Source: JAFLBI01 sp964616465
GTDB taxonomy: Bacteria > Bacteroidota > Bacteroidia > Chitinophagales > Chitinophagaceae
NCBI GenBank assembly: GCA_964616465.1
Contig: CAZTTO010000012.1
Coordinates: 51,343-115,342, forward strand
Direction: 5' to 3'
DNA: 64,000 nucleotides
Both the position numbers and the translations under genes were made by a program. Of this stretch, positions 26,623 to 35,823 are shown in pieces. Numbering within the stretch: the stretch's first letter is position 1; every line of letters begins with the position of its first letter. The notes under the pieces are model-generated. The model saw only the letters and a program-made list of their open reading frames with translations. It ran no database searches and was not told the origin of the DNA.

Positions 26623-27648
26623 TTAAAATGCTTTCCAACCTTGGGCAGTAATATCAAATGTATTACCTCCCTTTGATATGATTTTATGACCTTCCTCTAA
26701 ATCGGCCATATATCCAACTACACTAATTTCTTCTTGTAATGTTAGCTTTTCATAATCTTCTTGACGAACTGTAAAGATTAATTCATAATCTTCCCCTCCA
26801 TTGAGTGCGCAAACTGTTGGATCTAAACCAAATTTAAATGCTGCTTTTCTGGCATCTTCGTGAATAGGTAGTTTTTCTTCGTAAATGCGACAGCCAAGTT
26901 GACATTGTTTACAGATATGTAATACTTCACTACTTAAGCCATCACTAATATCCATCATGGCAGTTGGCCTAATTTGTTGCTCCTCCAAATACTGAATAAT
27001 ATCTTTTCTGGCTTCTGGTTTTAGCAATCTCCCAACAATAAAAGCTTCATCTTCTAGATCGGGTTGTACCTGCGGATTCTCTAAATAAATTCTCTTTTCT
27101 CTTTCTAATAGAGTTAGTCCAAGAAATGCTCCCCCTAAATATCCAGACACACAAATCAAATCTCCTTTTTGTGCAGTACTTCTTTTAACAAATTGATCGG
27201 GTGCAACTTCACCAACAGCAGTCACAGAAATTAGTAATCCTTTATTTGAGCTAGATGTATCACCTCCAATTAAGTCAACACCATATTTATTGCATGCCGT
27301 TAGTATTCCTTCATATAATTCTTGTAATGCTTCTACACTGAATCTATTACTAAAGGCAATATTTACGGTAACATGTGTTGGTTGCGCATTCATTGCATAT
27401 ATATCACTTAAATTTACCACAACCGATTTATAGCCTAAATGACGCAAAGGGGTATAAGTTAAGTCGAAATGAATGCCTTCAACTAGTAAATCTGAGCTTA
27501 TCACCGTTTGTTTCCCGAAATGATCAATTACAGCGCCATCATCGCCAATACCCAATATTGTCGACGCTTGTTGTAATTCTACATTTTTAGTGAGGTGTTC
27601 AATTAGACCAAATTCACCTAAACTACTTACCTCTGTTCTTGTTGACAT
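26623..27648 (-). CDS. thiL: Thiamine-monophosphate kinase
   Basis: A 341-residue ATP-dependent kinase that makes thiamine diphosphate from the monophosphate. It shows the PurM/AIRS-like fold: GIGDDGAVI near the N-terminus, SSDLLVEGIHFD, NLSDIYAMNAQPTH, and GGDTSSSNKG and the late MDISDGLSSEV and NGGEDYELIF motifs. It is three bases downstream of the inositol-phosphatase gene on the same strand, so cotranscription is likely, but no other thiamine genes are near. Confidence 0.94.
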   Translation of the reverse strand: MSTRTEVSSLGEFGLIEHLTKNVELQQASTILGIGDDGAVIDHFGKQTVISSDLLVEGIHFDLTYTPLRHLGYKSVVVNLSDIYAMNAQPTHVTVNIAFSNRFSVEALQELYEGILTACNKYGVDLIGGDTSSSNKGLLISVTAVGEVAPDQFVKRSTAQKGDLICVSGYLGGAFLGLTLLEREKRIYLENPQVQPDLEDEAFIVGRLLKPEARKDIIQYLEEQQIRPTAMMDISDGLSSEVLHICKQCQLGCRIYEEKLPIHEDARKAAFKFGLDPTVCALNGGEDYELIFTVRQEDYEKLTLQEEISVVGYMADLEEGHKIISKGGNTFDITAQGWKAF

Positions 27649-27651
27649 GAA

Positions 27652-28452
27652 TTATGCTTTTAAATTTCCTTGAATTTCACCCCCTTGTACAACTGCTAAC
27701 ATATCATCATGAATTAAACCATTCGTAGCTAATAAGTGCGGCTGATAAGGTGAATAATAATTGCCTTCAAAGTCTGTAATTTTTCCGCCAGCTTCTTCTA
27801 CCATTAAGAATCCAGCTGCACTGTCCCATGCTTGTAGCTTATGTTCATAGAAGCCATCAAATCTTCCAGCTGCAACCCAGCACAAATCAATGGCTGCGCT
27901 ACCTAATCTTCTAACAGGAATGCCCTTTCTAATAAACTTTTCAAAAACTTGCAATGGACCATTCGGCATATCCAAATAAGTATACGGGAAGCCAGTCACC
28001 AAACAACTATGGATTAACTCAGCTTTTTTACTTACATAAATTCTTTGGTCGTTCAGCGTTGCACCACATCCTTTCTCTGCTAAGTAGAACTCATTAATAA
28101 AGGGATTATAAACGGCACCTAAAATCATTTTGCCGTCCTTTTCAATTCCAATAGAAACACAACAGATTGGAATGCCATTAGCAAAGTTTACAGTGCCATC
28201 AATTGGATCAATAATCCACTTATAAGTTGAATCTTGAATAATTTCACCTGATTCTTCGCTTAAAATAAAATGTTCTGGGAAGGCAGCTTGTATAACTTGA
28301 ATAATGGCTTTTTCTGAAGCATGATCTGCTTCGGTTACTAAGTTATTTACGCCTTCTTTATTTGTAATTGTAAAAGTACCATTGAAATAAGCCTTTAGGA
28401 CTTCAGCTCCTGCACAAGTAGCTTCTATTAGAGTTTGTTTTAGCATGCGCAA
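27652..28452 (-). CDS. Inositol monophosphatase family protein
   Basis: A 266-residue member of the IMPase superfamily, which hydrolyses inositol phosphates or related sugar/nucleotide phosphates using Mg2+. Metal-binding motifs are present: LSEESG at about residues 65-70, DPIDGT at 82-87 and WDSAAG later. The substrate cannot be set from sequence: inositol-1-phosphate, 3'-phosphoadenosine phosphate and others are handled by close relatives. It is cotranscribed with thiL by spacing and follows the lipoprotein gene upstream by 23 bases. Confidence 0.9.
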   Translation of the reverse strand: MRMLKQTLIEATCAGAEVLKAYFNGTFTITNKEGVNNLVTEADHASEKAIIQVIQAAFPEHFILSEESGEIIQDSTYKWIIDPIDGTVNFANGIPICCVSIGIEKDGKMILGAVYNPFINEFYLAEKGCGATLNDQRIYVSKKAELIHSCLVTGFPYTYLDMPNGPLQVFEKFIRKGIPVRRLGSAAIDLCWVAAGRFDGFYEHKLQAWDSAAGFLMVEEAGGKITDFEGNYYSPYQPHLLATNGLIHDDMLAVVQGGEIQGNLKA

Positions 28453-28475
28453 ATGTACACTGAAACTCCTGAATC

Positions 28476-29864
28476 TTATTTTGAAATGCCAGGTCTGTTG
28501 GGAATTGTTTTGTCAAACTCGTTGTCCCAATTTGCTCTAATTGTAATCTTACCTTCAATTGGCAATACTATTTCCGGTTGTGTTTTTAACTCAAAGTTTC
28601 CAGTATCCCATTTTAAATTCTTGTTGTTGTCAAAAAGAATCTTTAGCTCATAACTACCTGGCAGAATTCTATTTTTTACGAATGTGCGTTCTTTAAGTGC
28701 AATGGATTCTACTAATTGATTCTCTTGGTAAAATAGTAAAACAGGGTGTTGGCTAGTATCTAAATTGCTGAACTTTAATCGAAGTAATCCGTATTCTTTC
28801 TCATCTAAAGTCCTGAATTTTAGTGTGTCGTTTTTAGGAATTGTTTTTCCTAAAGAGTCGGTAAATGCATTCTTTTCTATTACTATTTGGTATTTATTAC
28901 CCGCATTCCAATTATGTTGAATACTCAACTCTTGTCGAATTGTATCAAATAAAAACGATTCAATTTTTTTACTCGCACCAGTTGAATCGGTTAGCTTCCA
29001 TAAATTTTCATTTACCTGAGTGACTTTATCATTAAAACGAAAACGCAAAGGGAGAAGAATGTTTTGCGCTCCATTTTCCAAAATAGGTAATGCTTTTAAT
29101 GCTTCGTCTTTTTTTCTACCTGGAGCTCTTTGCGGAGGAGATGTTTTTGTAAAGGCTTCAAATGCATATAGGACGGGGGAGTTTTCCGCAACTCCGTTTA
29201 TAATGATGGGTTGATCTAAAAATGCAAACCGCTTTGTACTATCATCATATTTTTTGGTAAAATCATTTGGAACAACATACAATTTATATAATCCCGATGG
29301 AAGATATTTAAAACTGAATTTTCCTTTTCCATCAACACGAGTAATGTAGGGGGGAGTTAATTTTTTTATTGCACTATCATCTAAGTTTTTATGTAAAACG
29401 GCTAATAAGGTTGAATCTGTTTTGCCCGATTCGGCAAGCAGTACTGTACCCTCAAGTCCAAGTGTATCTATACTATTACCTGTAGAAAATACATAGCTAA
29501 ATCTAGTTGCAATATTCCCTTCATTCACATCTTTAATTGCGTTTCCAAATTGAAAGGCATAAGTAGTATTTGGTAAAAGACTATCCTTGAGTAAAATGGT
29601 AATATTTCTTAACCGGCCTTCAACAATGGGATTATTTTTTGGCACAGGCGTTACGATTAGATTTTCCTGTATTTTCTCAAGCGTAATAAATTCATCGAAT
29701 GTGAGTACAATTTTCTTTGATTGAACTTGTGTTGCTTTGGTTGCGGGTATAGCTGAAACCAATACTGGTGCTAAGCTGTCTTTAGGTCCACCTCCAGGTG
29801 GAACCATATTGGCACATGAATAGAGAAAAATACATGAAATAAGAATTAGAACAGATTGCCTCAT
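28476..29864 (-). CDS. Ig-like (SbsA-type) domain lipoprotein
   Basis: A 462-residue secreted lipoprotein with a short signal and lipobox cysteine near residue 17 (LYSCAN). An SbsA-type Ig-like domain covers roughly residues 30-125 (LAPVLVSAIPATKATQVQSKKIVLTFDEFI, VFSTGNS). The rest contains a second carboxypeptidase-regulatory-like strand region (GKFSFKYLPSGLYKLYVV) and a further Ig-like part. Such proteins are common on the Bacteroidota cell surface, often with no known role. It is first in a possible unit with the phosphatase and thiL. Confidence 0.75.
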   Translation of the reverse strand: MRQSVLILISCIFLYSCANMVPPGGGPKDSLAPVLVSAIPATKATQVQSKKIVLTFDEFITLEKIQENLIVTPVPKNNPIVEGRLRNITILLKDSLLPNTTYAFQFGNAIKDVNEGNIATRFSYVFSTGNSIDTLGLEGTVLLAESGKTDSTLLAVLHKNLDDSAIKKLTPPYITRVDGKGKFSFKYLPSGLYKLYVVPNDFTKKYDDSTKRFAFLDQPIIINGVAENSPVLYAFEAFTKTSPPQRAPGRKKDEALKALPILENGAQNILLPLRFRFNDKVTQVNENLWKLTDSTGASKKIESFLFDTIRQELSIQHNWNAGNKYQIVIEKNAFTDSLGKTIPKNDTLKFRTLDEKEYGLLRLKFSNLDTSQHPVLLFYQENQLVESIALKERTFVKNRILPGSYELKILFDNNKNLKWDTGNFELKTQPEIVLPIEGKITIRANWDNEFDKTIPNRPGISK

Positions 29865-29971
29865 GATGCAAACTTACGGCTTTCCACAAACTGCTCTTCT
29901 TTCTGTGCCTGTATTAATATTTAACAAAGAGATATTCAGAATAACAAATACAAATGGTTTCTTTGTAGGGC

Positions 29972-30877
29972 ATGTTATCAAGAAAGTACATATTCCTTAT
30001 AAATCCTCATTCTGGAACGCAGAAATTTACTACTGTAAAAGCTACCATACAGACGTTTATTCATAATAATTCACTTGATGCAGAAATTTTAGAAACACTC
30101 TCATCTGGCAACTATGATTTGATACATGACAAAATAATTTCCGAACGAGTTACTCATATAGTCATTGGGGGTGGTGATGGTACCATACATGGAGTAGTAA
30201 ATGCATTATTTGATTTGCCCGTTCAATTTGGAATTTTACCTCTAGGCTCTGGTAATGGCTTAGCTAGAACTTTGGGTATTCCTATGTCTCTTCAAAAAGC
30301 AATGGAATTAATTTTAAATGGAAAGTCGGTGTTCATTGATGCCATTGAGATTAATAATAAGTTATCGCTCAATGTAAGTGGATTAGGTTTTGATGCGAGT
30401 ATAGCTGAAGATTTTGCAGGGAGGATTAAAAGAGGGCTATTAACGTATACGCAACAGAGTTTAGTACAATTTTTCAAAGCTCACCCTTATCAGTTTGAGA
30501 TACAGGTTTTTGGAATGAATTTTTTTACCGATGCCTTTCTAATAAGTATTGCCAATAGCACACAATTTGGCAACAATTTTACAATTGCTCCGAAAGCAAG
30601 TTTAATTGATGGACTTTTAGATGTGGTGATTGTGCAGAAAATGAATAAAATAAGGCTACCATTTGCCATGCTTCAACAAATTAGAGGCAATAATCACTTA
30701 ACAGAACTTGTAGAAAAGTTTTCTAATCAAGGAATTCTTTATTTTCAAACACCTTCCATTACAATTATTAATAGAAAACACGCTCCTTTTCATATTGATG
30801 GAGATCCATATCCAGCATCTGAAAAAATACATGCTGCTATTTCGGGTAAAAAAATTTCTATCATTCAACCGTTGTAG
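29972..30877 (+). CDS. Diacylglycerol kinase-family lipid kinase
   Basis: A 301-residue protein of the DagK/sphingosine-kinase catalytic family. The nucleotide-binding motif GGGDGT is at residues 66-71, NPHSGT at 11-16 is the usual N-terminal motif, and GSGNGLARTLG is at about 92-102. The C-terminal beta-rich domain ends with HIDGDPYP, also conserved. The substrate is probably a lipid such as diacylglycerol or a sphingoid base. An in-frame start upstream is not supported. It is divergent from the Ig-like lipoprotein. Confidence 0.88.
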   Translation: MLSRKYIFLINPHSGTQKFTTVKATIQTFIHNNSLDAEILETLSSGNYDLIHDKIISERVTHIVIGGGDGTIHGVVNALFDLPVQFGILPLGSGNGLARTLGIPMSLQKAMELILNGKSVFIDAIEINNKLSLNVSGLGFDASIAEDFAGRIKRGLLTYTQQSLVQFFKAHPYQFEIQVFGMNFFTDAFLISIANSTQFGNNFTIAPKASLIDGLLDVVIVQKMNKIRLPFAMLQQIRGNNHLTELVEKFSNQGILYFQTPSITIINRKHAPFHIDGDPYPASEKIHAAISGKKISIIQPL

Positions 30878-30953
30878 TTAATTTAATAATATCTACCAAT
30901 AAGTTTTGGTTAAGCCGTTAGGGTTAATTATTTTACTTTCCAACCTAACTAAC

Positions 30954-33215
30954 ATGCCTACTTTTCGTTTTCATATTAATGGAATGCTTCATGGTGTGGG
31001 CTTTTCTGCTCATGTGCATAGGTTGGCACAAGTACATAAAGTTTCAGGTATCTTACAAATTGCAATATCGGGTTACCAAGTATATTTTACAGCTAATGAT
31101 ACTGTAGCTGAGGTCTTTACACAGCAGATCGTGAAACAGCATCCTCCCCATGCCATTATACGTACCTATGAACTTGAAAAGCTAGAAGAAGAAGTATATT
31201 ATGAAGGCTTTGTAACAGATTATTCAAAAGACTATGCGCATAATGGTACTGGTCTAATTACTCCTGATTTCTCTTTGTGTAATAACTGTCGTCAGGAAAT
31301 GTCGCAACCAAATCATCCGCTGTATCAATCCCCTTTTATTCAATGTTCACAGTGTGGTTATAGATATGCCATTCAGTTATATGCGCCGTTTCAATTAAAT
31401 AATACTACCTGGACTCACATAGAACCAGGTACTTATGCCAAAAAAGCTATTGGGGATTCATTAAATAGAAGATTTGAAGATTCTTTCTTTGTGGCATTAT
31501 CAGACTCATTGCACCTCAAATTAATTAACTCAGAAGGATATACTGTTAGTCAAAATACCAATGATATTCTATCAATTTCTAAAATGCTCTTATCGCAAGG
31601 AAATATTCTTGCAGTGAAAGCAACAGGTGGGTTTGTATTGATTTGCGATGTAGCACAAGAAGATAGCATACGCCTGCTTAGAGAAAGAAAAAAAAGCAGT
31701 CTTCAGCCACTTCATTTAATGTACAGCGATTTAGAAATGGCACATTCGGATATTCGATTACGACCCATTGAAATTAGCGCACTTAAGAATAGGGCTGGTT
31801 TTGCAGTGCTTTGTACTCCACATACTAGTACACCGCTTCCTTTCGAATTAATAACACCTGTTGTTCATAAGGCTGCGGTAGTACTTCCTTATACAGGATT
31901 GTTGCATATTATTACTGAGCAATTTGGAAGGCCTCTTGTTATTACTCCTGCCGAAAAACAAGGATACCCTGCTTTATACTCCGAAAATGAAAGTATTCAG
32001 GAGTTATTTGAATTAGCCGATTACGTAATCACTCATCCTTTAGAGGTAGCATTTGGACAGCACGATAGTATTGTTCAATTTACTGAAAGAGAGCAAAAAA
32101 TTATTCTAAGAAGGGCTCGCGGTATGGCACCTCTATTCGAGCCCAGTCCTTTTGATCTTGGAAATGAAACTTGGCTAGCTCTTGGAGAATCTGCTGAAAG
32201 TGCTTACAGCATTGCAAAAGAAAAATCTTATTTCGTTTATGAAAAGCAAGGTAATCAAGAGCTTATTCCTTCTCAGAAAAAACTTGTACATCACCTTCAG
32301 CTTCAATTAAATATTCTTCAGTCAAGTCCATCAGTTATCTTAACCTCAACGGGATATAAGCCAGCACATGTATTGAACTTGTTTGATAATGCAAAGGTTG
32401 TTGAGGTGCCACACCAGCAAGCGCATTTTTATAGCGTACTTGCTGAGAATGATTTGTTATTTCATCCAGAACCAGTATTGGGAATTATTTGGGATGATGC
32501 ATTTCAGGGCGACGATGGTATGCTAGGTGGCGGTGATATTTTTATTTACGAACAACAAGAAATGGAAAGGGTTGCTCATTTAGGTCGATTTCCAGTGCTC
32601 ACAAATGGAGGCATGTACCAACCTCGATTATCAGCACTTGGTATTTTGAAAAGCATGCCTAATAAAATGCACTGGGAGCGTAGGCATTTTTCAGATTCAG
32701 AATGGCAGGCTTATTTACATCAATTAGAAAATGCAGATTTAATAGAAACATCCAGTATTCAGCAATTACTGGAAGGGATTGCTTCTTTATTTGGTTTGGC
32801 TCAAGTAAATGCACATAGAGGACATGCATTGCTACAGCTTGAGCAGTTGGCTTATACTTGTACTTATCCGGTTTATGATTATTATAGATTGCCTTTGGAA
32901 AATGGACAATTGAATTTGAAAAGTTTCTTGATTGAATTAATGGAGGATTGGCAACAAAAAGAGGAGATTAATGTAATTGCATGGAAGGTATTCTTCTCAT
33001 TAGCTAAAGTAGTAGAGAAATTAAGTAACCATTATTACATAGATCATATTGCTTTCAGTGGAACAGTTTTTAAGAGTAGCCTTCTTACTGATATGATTAT
33101 TGAACAGCTAAAACATAAGCGTAAACTATATTTCCATAAGCAGGTTTGTTCAGGAAGTGAATGTATTTCAATTGGACAAATGGCTTATTACTATTGTTTG
33201 CAACCTCGTACATGA
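30954..33215 (+). CDS. HypF-derived protein with eroded catalytic motifs
   Basis: A 753-residue protein that keeps the full HypF domain order: acylphosphatase-like (GMLHGVGFSAHVHRLA), zinc-finger, YrdC-like and Kae1-like C-terminal domains. Key residues are altered in every domain. The acylphosphatase arginine after GVGF is serine. The first cysteine pairs remain (CNNC, CSQCG) but the second set is gone (NRRFEDSFFVALSD where DRRFHAQ-x-C-x-x-C is usual). The YrdC SGN becomes PAEKQ, SGGVFQN becomes SGTVFKS and the PPNDGG loop becomes CSGSE. HxxxH survives as HQQAH. No hydrogenase genes are nearby. An ATG at 30906 would precede the domain, so 30954 is chosen. Function unknown. Confidence 0.72.
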   Translation: MPTFRFHINGMLHGVGFSAHVHRLAQVHKVSGILQIAISGYQVYFTANDTVAEVFTQQIVKQHPPHAIIRTYELEKLEEEVYYEGFVTDYSKDYAHNGTGLITPDFSLCNNCRQEMSQPNHPLYQSPFIQCSQCGYRYAIQLYAPFQLNNTTWTHIEPGTYAKKAIGDSLNRRFEDSFFVALSDSLHLKLINSEGYTVSQNTNDILSISKMLLSQGNILAVKATGGFVLICDVAQEDSIRLLRERKKSSLQPLHLMYSDLEMAHSDIRLRPIEISALKNRAGFAVLCTPHTSTPLPFELITPVVHKAAVVLPYTGLLHIITEQFGRPLVITPAEKQGYPALYSENESIQELFELADYVITHPLEVAFGQHDSIVQFTEREQKIILRRARGMAPLFEPSPFDLGNETWLALGESAESAYSIAKEKSYFVYEKQGNQELIPSQKKLVHHLQLQLNILQSSPSVILTSTGYKPAHVLNLFDNAKVVEVPHQQAHFYSVLAENDLLFHPEPVLGIIWDDAFQGDDGMLGGGDIFIYEQQEMERVAHLGRFPVLTNGGMYQPRLSALGILKSMPNKMHWERRHFSDSEWQAYLHQLENADLIETSSIQQLLEGIASLFGLAQVNAHRGHALLQLEQLAYTCTYPVYDYYRLPLENGQLNLKSFLIELMEDWQQKEEINVIAWKVFFSLAKVVEKLSNHYYIDHIAFSGTVFKSSLLTDMIIEQLKHKRKLYFHKQVCSGSECISIGQMAYYYCLQPRT

Positions 33216-33703
33216 ATAAATTAAAGTATATGAAACAGATCGCTTGCTCTCTTGTATTTACAATGTTCTTATTTGTAGCTTCTTCTCAACAAGTGGATCG
33301 TATGAATCCAGATGGCATTAATAAACCGGCAACTTATTCTCAGGTTGTTCGAGTTAATAAAGGAACAATGGTGTTTACCTCTGGAATCGTTTCAGATAAC
33401 GAGAAAGGTGAAATTATAGGTAAAGGCGACCTGAAAGCACAAACAAAGCAGTGTTTTGAAAACTTAAAGATTGCATTGGCTGCAGCTGGTGCTGAATTCA
33501 AAGATGTTGTGAAGCTTAATTATTATGTTGTGAATTATGATAGAAGTCAGGTTGGACTCATTAGAGAAGTTCGTTCTAATTATTTAGATACAAAAGCGCT
33601 ACCTGCAAGTACCTTAGCTGGAGTACAAGCACTTTTTCATCCAGATGTGTTAATAGAAATTGAAGCCATAGCGGTAGTTCGCAAAAAGAAAAAGAGATCT
33701 TGA
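33212..33703 (+). CDS. Exported RidA (YjgF/UK114) family protein
   Basis: A 163-residue RidA-fold protein with an N-terminal signal peptide (MKQIACSLVF and onward, cleaved near ASSQ). The family core is clear: NKPATYSQVVRVNKGTMVFTSGIV, QTKQCFENLKIALAAAGAEFKDVVK and IEIEAIAVV. The arginine that RidA enzymes need to bind the imine substrate (normally in PARS) is replaced (PAST), as in non-deaminase Rid subgroups. Its ATG overlaps the stop of the HypF-derived gene (ATGA), so translation is coupled. A second ATG at 33230 may be the actual start of the signal peptide. Confidence 0.82.
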   Translation: MNKLKYMKQIACSLVFTMFLFVASSQQVDRMNPDGINKPATYSQVVRVNKGTMVFTSGIVSDNEKGEIIGKGDLKAQTKQCFENLKIALAAAGAEFKDVVKLNYYVVNYDRSQVGLIREVRSNYLDTKALPASTLAGVQALFHPDVLIEIEAIAVVRKKKKRS

Positions 33704-33714
33704 TACAATAAAAA

Positions 33715-33740
33715 AACCACCGACTTTAGAAGCGGTGGTT
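33715..33740. terminator. Bidirectional terminator between ridA-like and CoA-transferase genes
   Basis: Hairpin AACCACCG (33715-33722) / CGGTGGTT (33733-33740) with a ten-base loop, an A run on the left and TTCTGTTTT on the right. It sits between convergent genes and can stop transcription from both sides. Confidence 0.8.
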
Positions 33741-33755
33741 CTGTTTTCAGATGGG

Positions 33756-35042
33756 TTAGAATATTTTAAATCGTTCAAAGCAAGCTTTCTCTAACATCTC
33801 TCTATCGTCTGGGTGTGCAATTTGAATAAGTGCTTTTGCACGTTGACGAAGATTTTTTCCATACAGATAAGCTACGCCATATTCAGTAACAATATAATGT
33901 GCGTGCGCTCTCGTTGCAACAACGCCTGCACCTGGTTTTAAGAATGGAACAATTCGACCTATACCTTTATTTGTTCTTGATGGTAGTGCAATAATGGGTT
34001 TTCCACCTTCACTTAAAGCAGCGCCACGTAAGAAGTCCATCTGCCCCCCAACACCACTAAATTGCATGGTTCCTATTGAGTCTGAGCAAATTTGTCCTGT
34101 TAGGTCCACCTCTATGGCACTATTAATGGCAACTACTTTAGGGTTTCTTCTAATAACATGTGGATCATTTACATAATCAATGTCTAAAAAAACAAAACCT
34201 GGGTTATCGTCAATATAGTCGTACAGTCTTCTACTACCTAGTGCAAATCCAGATACTATTTTATTAGGGTGAATAGCTTTGTATTTATTTGTAATAACAT
34301 CTTTGTCGTACAAATCAATCACACCATCCGATAGCATTTCTGTATGAATACCTAAATCTTTATGTTGATGTAAACATTTTAATACAGCATCTGGAATAGC
34401 ACCAATGCCCATTTGGAGTGTGCTTCGGTCTTCAATCAAATCTGCCACATGTTGGCCAATCTTCATTTCATCTTCACTCACTCTACTACCAAAGCTTGCT
34501 TCATACAATGGATCTTCACAATATACCATTGCATCAAATCGAGTTGTATGGATTAATCCATCACCATGTGTTCTTGGCACATTTGGATTAACTTGTGCAA
34601 TTACTTTTTTGGCTGTATTAACGGCAGATCTGGCAACGTCTACAGAAATACCCATAGAGCAGTATCCGTGTTTATCGGGAGGAGAAACTTGAATAATGGC
34701 TACATCGAGTGGTAAAACATTTCTTTTAAAAAGTTCTGGTATTTCACTTAAAAAAACAGGAACATAATCGGCTTTTCCTTCTGCTACATCTTTACGAATG
34801 CTTTCTGAAACAAATAAGGAATTGATTCTAAAAGAAGATTCCATGCCTGGTTTGTCAACATGCACGGGTCCAAAGATGCTGATGAAAACAAGTTCTACAT
34901 CTCTTAATCTGTCGGCTTGCTTCGCTAAATGCTCAAGCATAAATGTGGGCGTTTGCGCACTTCCATGCACAAATACGCGGTTACCACTTTGAATGAGCTG
35001 TAATGCTTCTGATGGTTGTTGGTATTGAAACTTTGTGTACAT
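33756..35042 (-). CDS. Acetyl-CoA hydrolase/transferase family CoA-transferase
   Basis: A 428-residue family I CoA-transferase of the acetyl-CoA hydrolase / 4-hydroxybutyrate CoA-transferase group. The N-terminal Rossmann-like half starts with SGNRVFVHGSAQTPTF; LQMGIGAIPDAVL and HTEMLSDGVIDLY are in the middle, where the catalytic glutamate lies; VTEYGVAYLYGKNLRQRAKALI is near the C-terminus. It would move CoA between short-chain acids such as acetate and succinate. The ATG at 35063 adds seven residues; the ATG giving MYTKFQYQ is preferred. Confidence 0.88.
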   Translation of the reverse strand: MYTKFQYQQPSEALQLIQSGNRVFVHGSAQTPTFMLEHLAKQADRLRDVELVFISIFGPVHVDKPGMESSFRINSLFVSESIRKDVAEGKADYVPVFLSEIPELFKRNVLPLDVAIIQVSPPDKHGYCSMGISVDVARSAVNTAKKVIAQVNPNVPRTHGDGLIHTTRFDAMVYCEDPLYEASFGSRVSEDEMKIGQHVADLIEDRSTLQMGIGAIPDAVLKCLHQHKDLGIHTEMLSDGVIDLYDKDVITNKYKAIHPNKIVSGFALGSRRLYDYIDDNPGFVFLDIDYVNDPHVIRRNPKVVAINSAIEVDLTGQICSDSIGTMQFSGVGGQMDFLRGAALSEGGKPIIALPSRTNKGIGRIVPFLKPGAGVVATRAHAHYIVTEYGVAYLYGKNLRQRAKALIQIAHPDDREMLEKACFERFKIF

Positions 35043-35116
35043 AATCAAACGGCTTTTAGGCAAAATAAAATGCCAATCCTTAAAAAAAATATGTTTTATG
35101 TCATGTTTGAAAAAAA

Positions 35117-35731
35117 CTATTCATTTTCTTCCCAAGGACCAGCACCTTGACGAATGAGTTCGTATGGCGATAGTGTACAATCTATAATGGTAGATGGAAT
35201 CATGCCACCTATTCCGCCATCAACCACCATATCAACCAGTTTTTCAAATTTTTCATGGATGAGTTCTGGGTCTGTGTACTCTTCCACCATATCACCGGGT
35301 AAGGATGCTGAAAGAATGGGGTTGCCTAATTGTTCAACAATGGCTTGTGTTATTTTATTATCTGGGATACGTAAACCAATGGTACTTTTTTTGCTTTGTA
35401 AAAGTTTTGGAACTTCTTTGCTTGCTGGTAAAATAAATGTGTAGGGGCCGGGTAGGTAGCTTTTTAATGTTCTATAAAGTGGTGTGCCAATACTTTTTGT
35501 GTACTTACTTAAGTCGCTTAGATCGGCGCAAACAAAACTTAGCTGCGCTTTTTGAGGATCTACTTGCTTAATGCGTGCAATTTTTTCAAGTGCTTTGTGT
35601 TGAAAAATATCGCAGCCTATACCATAAATGGTATCTGTTGGATAAATAATAACACCGCCCGATTGTAAACATTCGGTGATGATACGAATATGTCGTGTTG
35701 ATGGATTCTCTGGGTGAACTCGAATGAACAT
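35117..35731 (-). CDS. YciO/Sua5 family protein (threonylcarbamoyl-AMP synthase-like)
   Basis: A 204-residue YrdC-domain protein. The core is seen in IIYPTDTIYGIGCDIFQHKALEKIARIK and the C-terminal GGIGGMIPSTIIDC. The KxR...S/N nucleotide motif is less typical (KAQLSFVCADLSDL), which looks more like the YciO subgroup than true TsaC/Sua5. It is therefore either the enzyme that makes L-threonylcarbamoyl-AMP for tRNA modification or its paralogue of less certain role. It lies 54 bases upstream of the stop-end of a transferase gene on the same strand and is divergent from the JmjC gene. Confidence 0.75.
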   Translation of the reverse strand: MFIRVHPENPSTRHIRIITECLQSGGVIIYPTDTIYGIGCDIFQHKALEKIARIKQVDPQKAQLSFVCADLSDLSKYTKSIGTPLYRTLKSYLPGPYTFILPASKEVPKLLQSKKSTIGLRIPDNKITQAIVEQLGNPILSASLPGDMVEEYTDPELIHEKFEKLVDMVVDGGIGGMIPSTIIDCTLSPYELIRQGAGPWEENE

Positions 35732-35823
35732 GGCCTAATTTACGACAGTTTGCTGAAAGGCAAATGAGTATGTTGAGTGGCATTCCATTTTTCGATAACT
35801 AATTAATTTTGTGAAAAAATTTT

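Noticed and set aside
30954..33215. Call of functional hydrogenase maturation HypF
   Set aside because: Several catalytic elements are changed and no hyp or hydrogenase gene is in the window.
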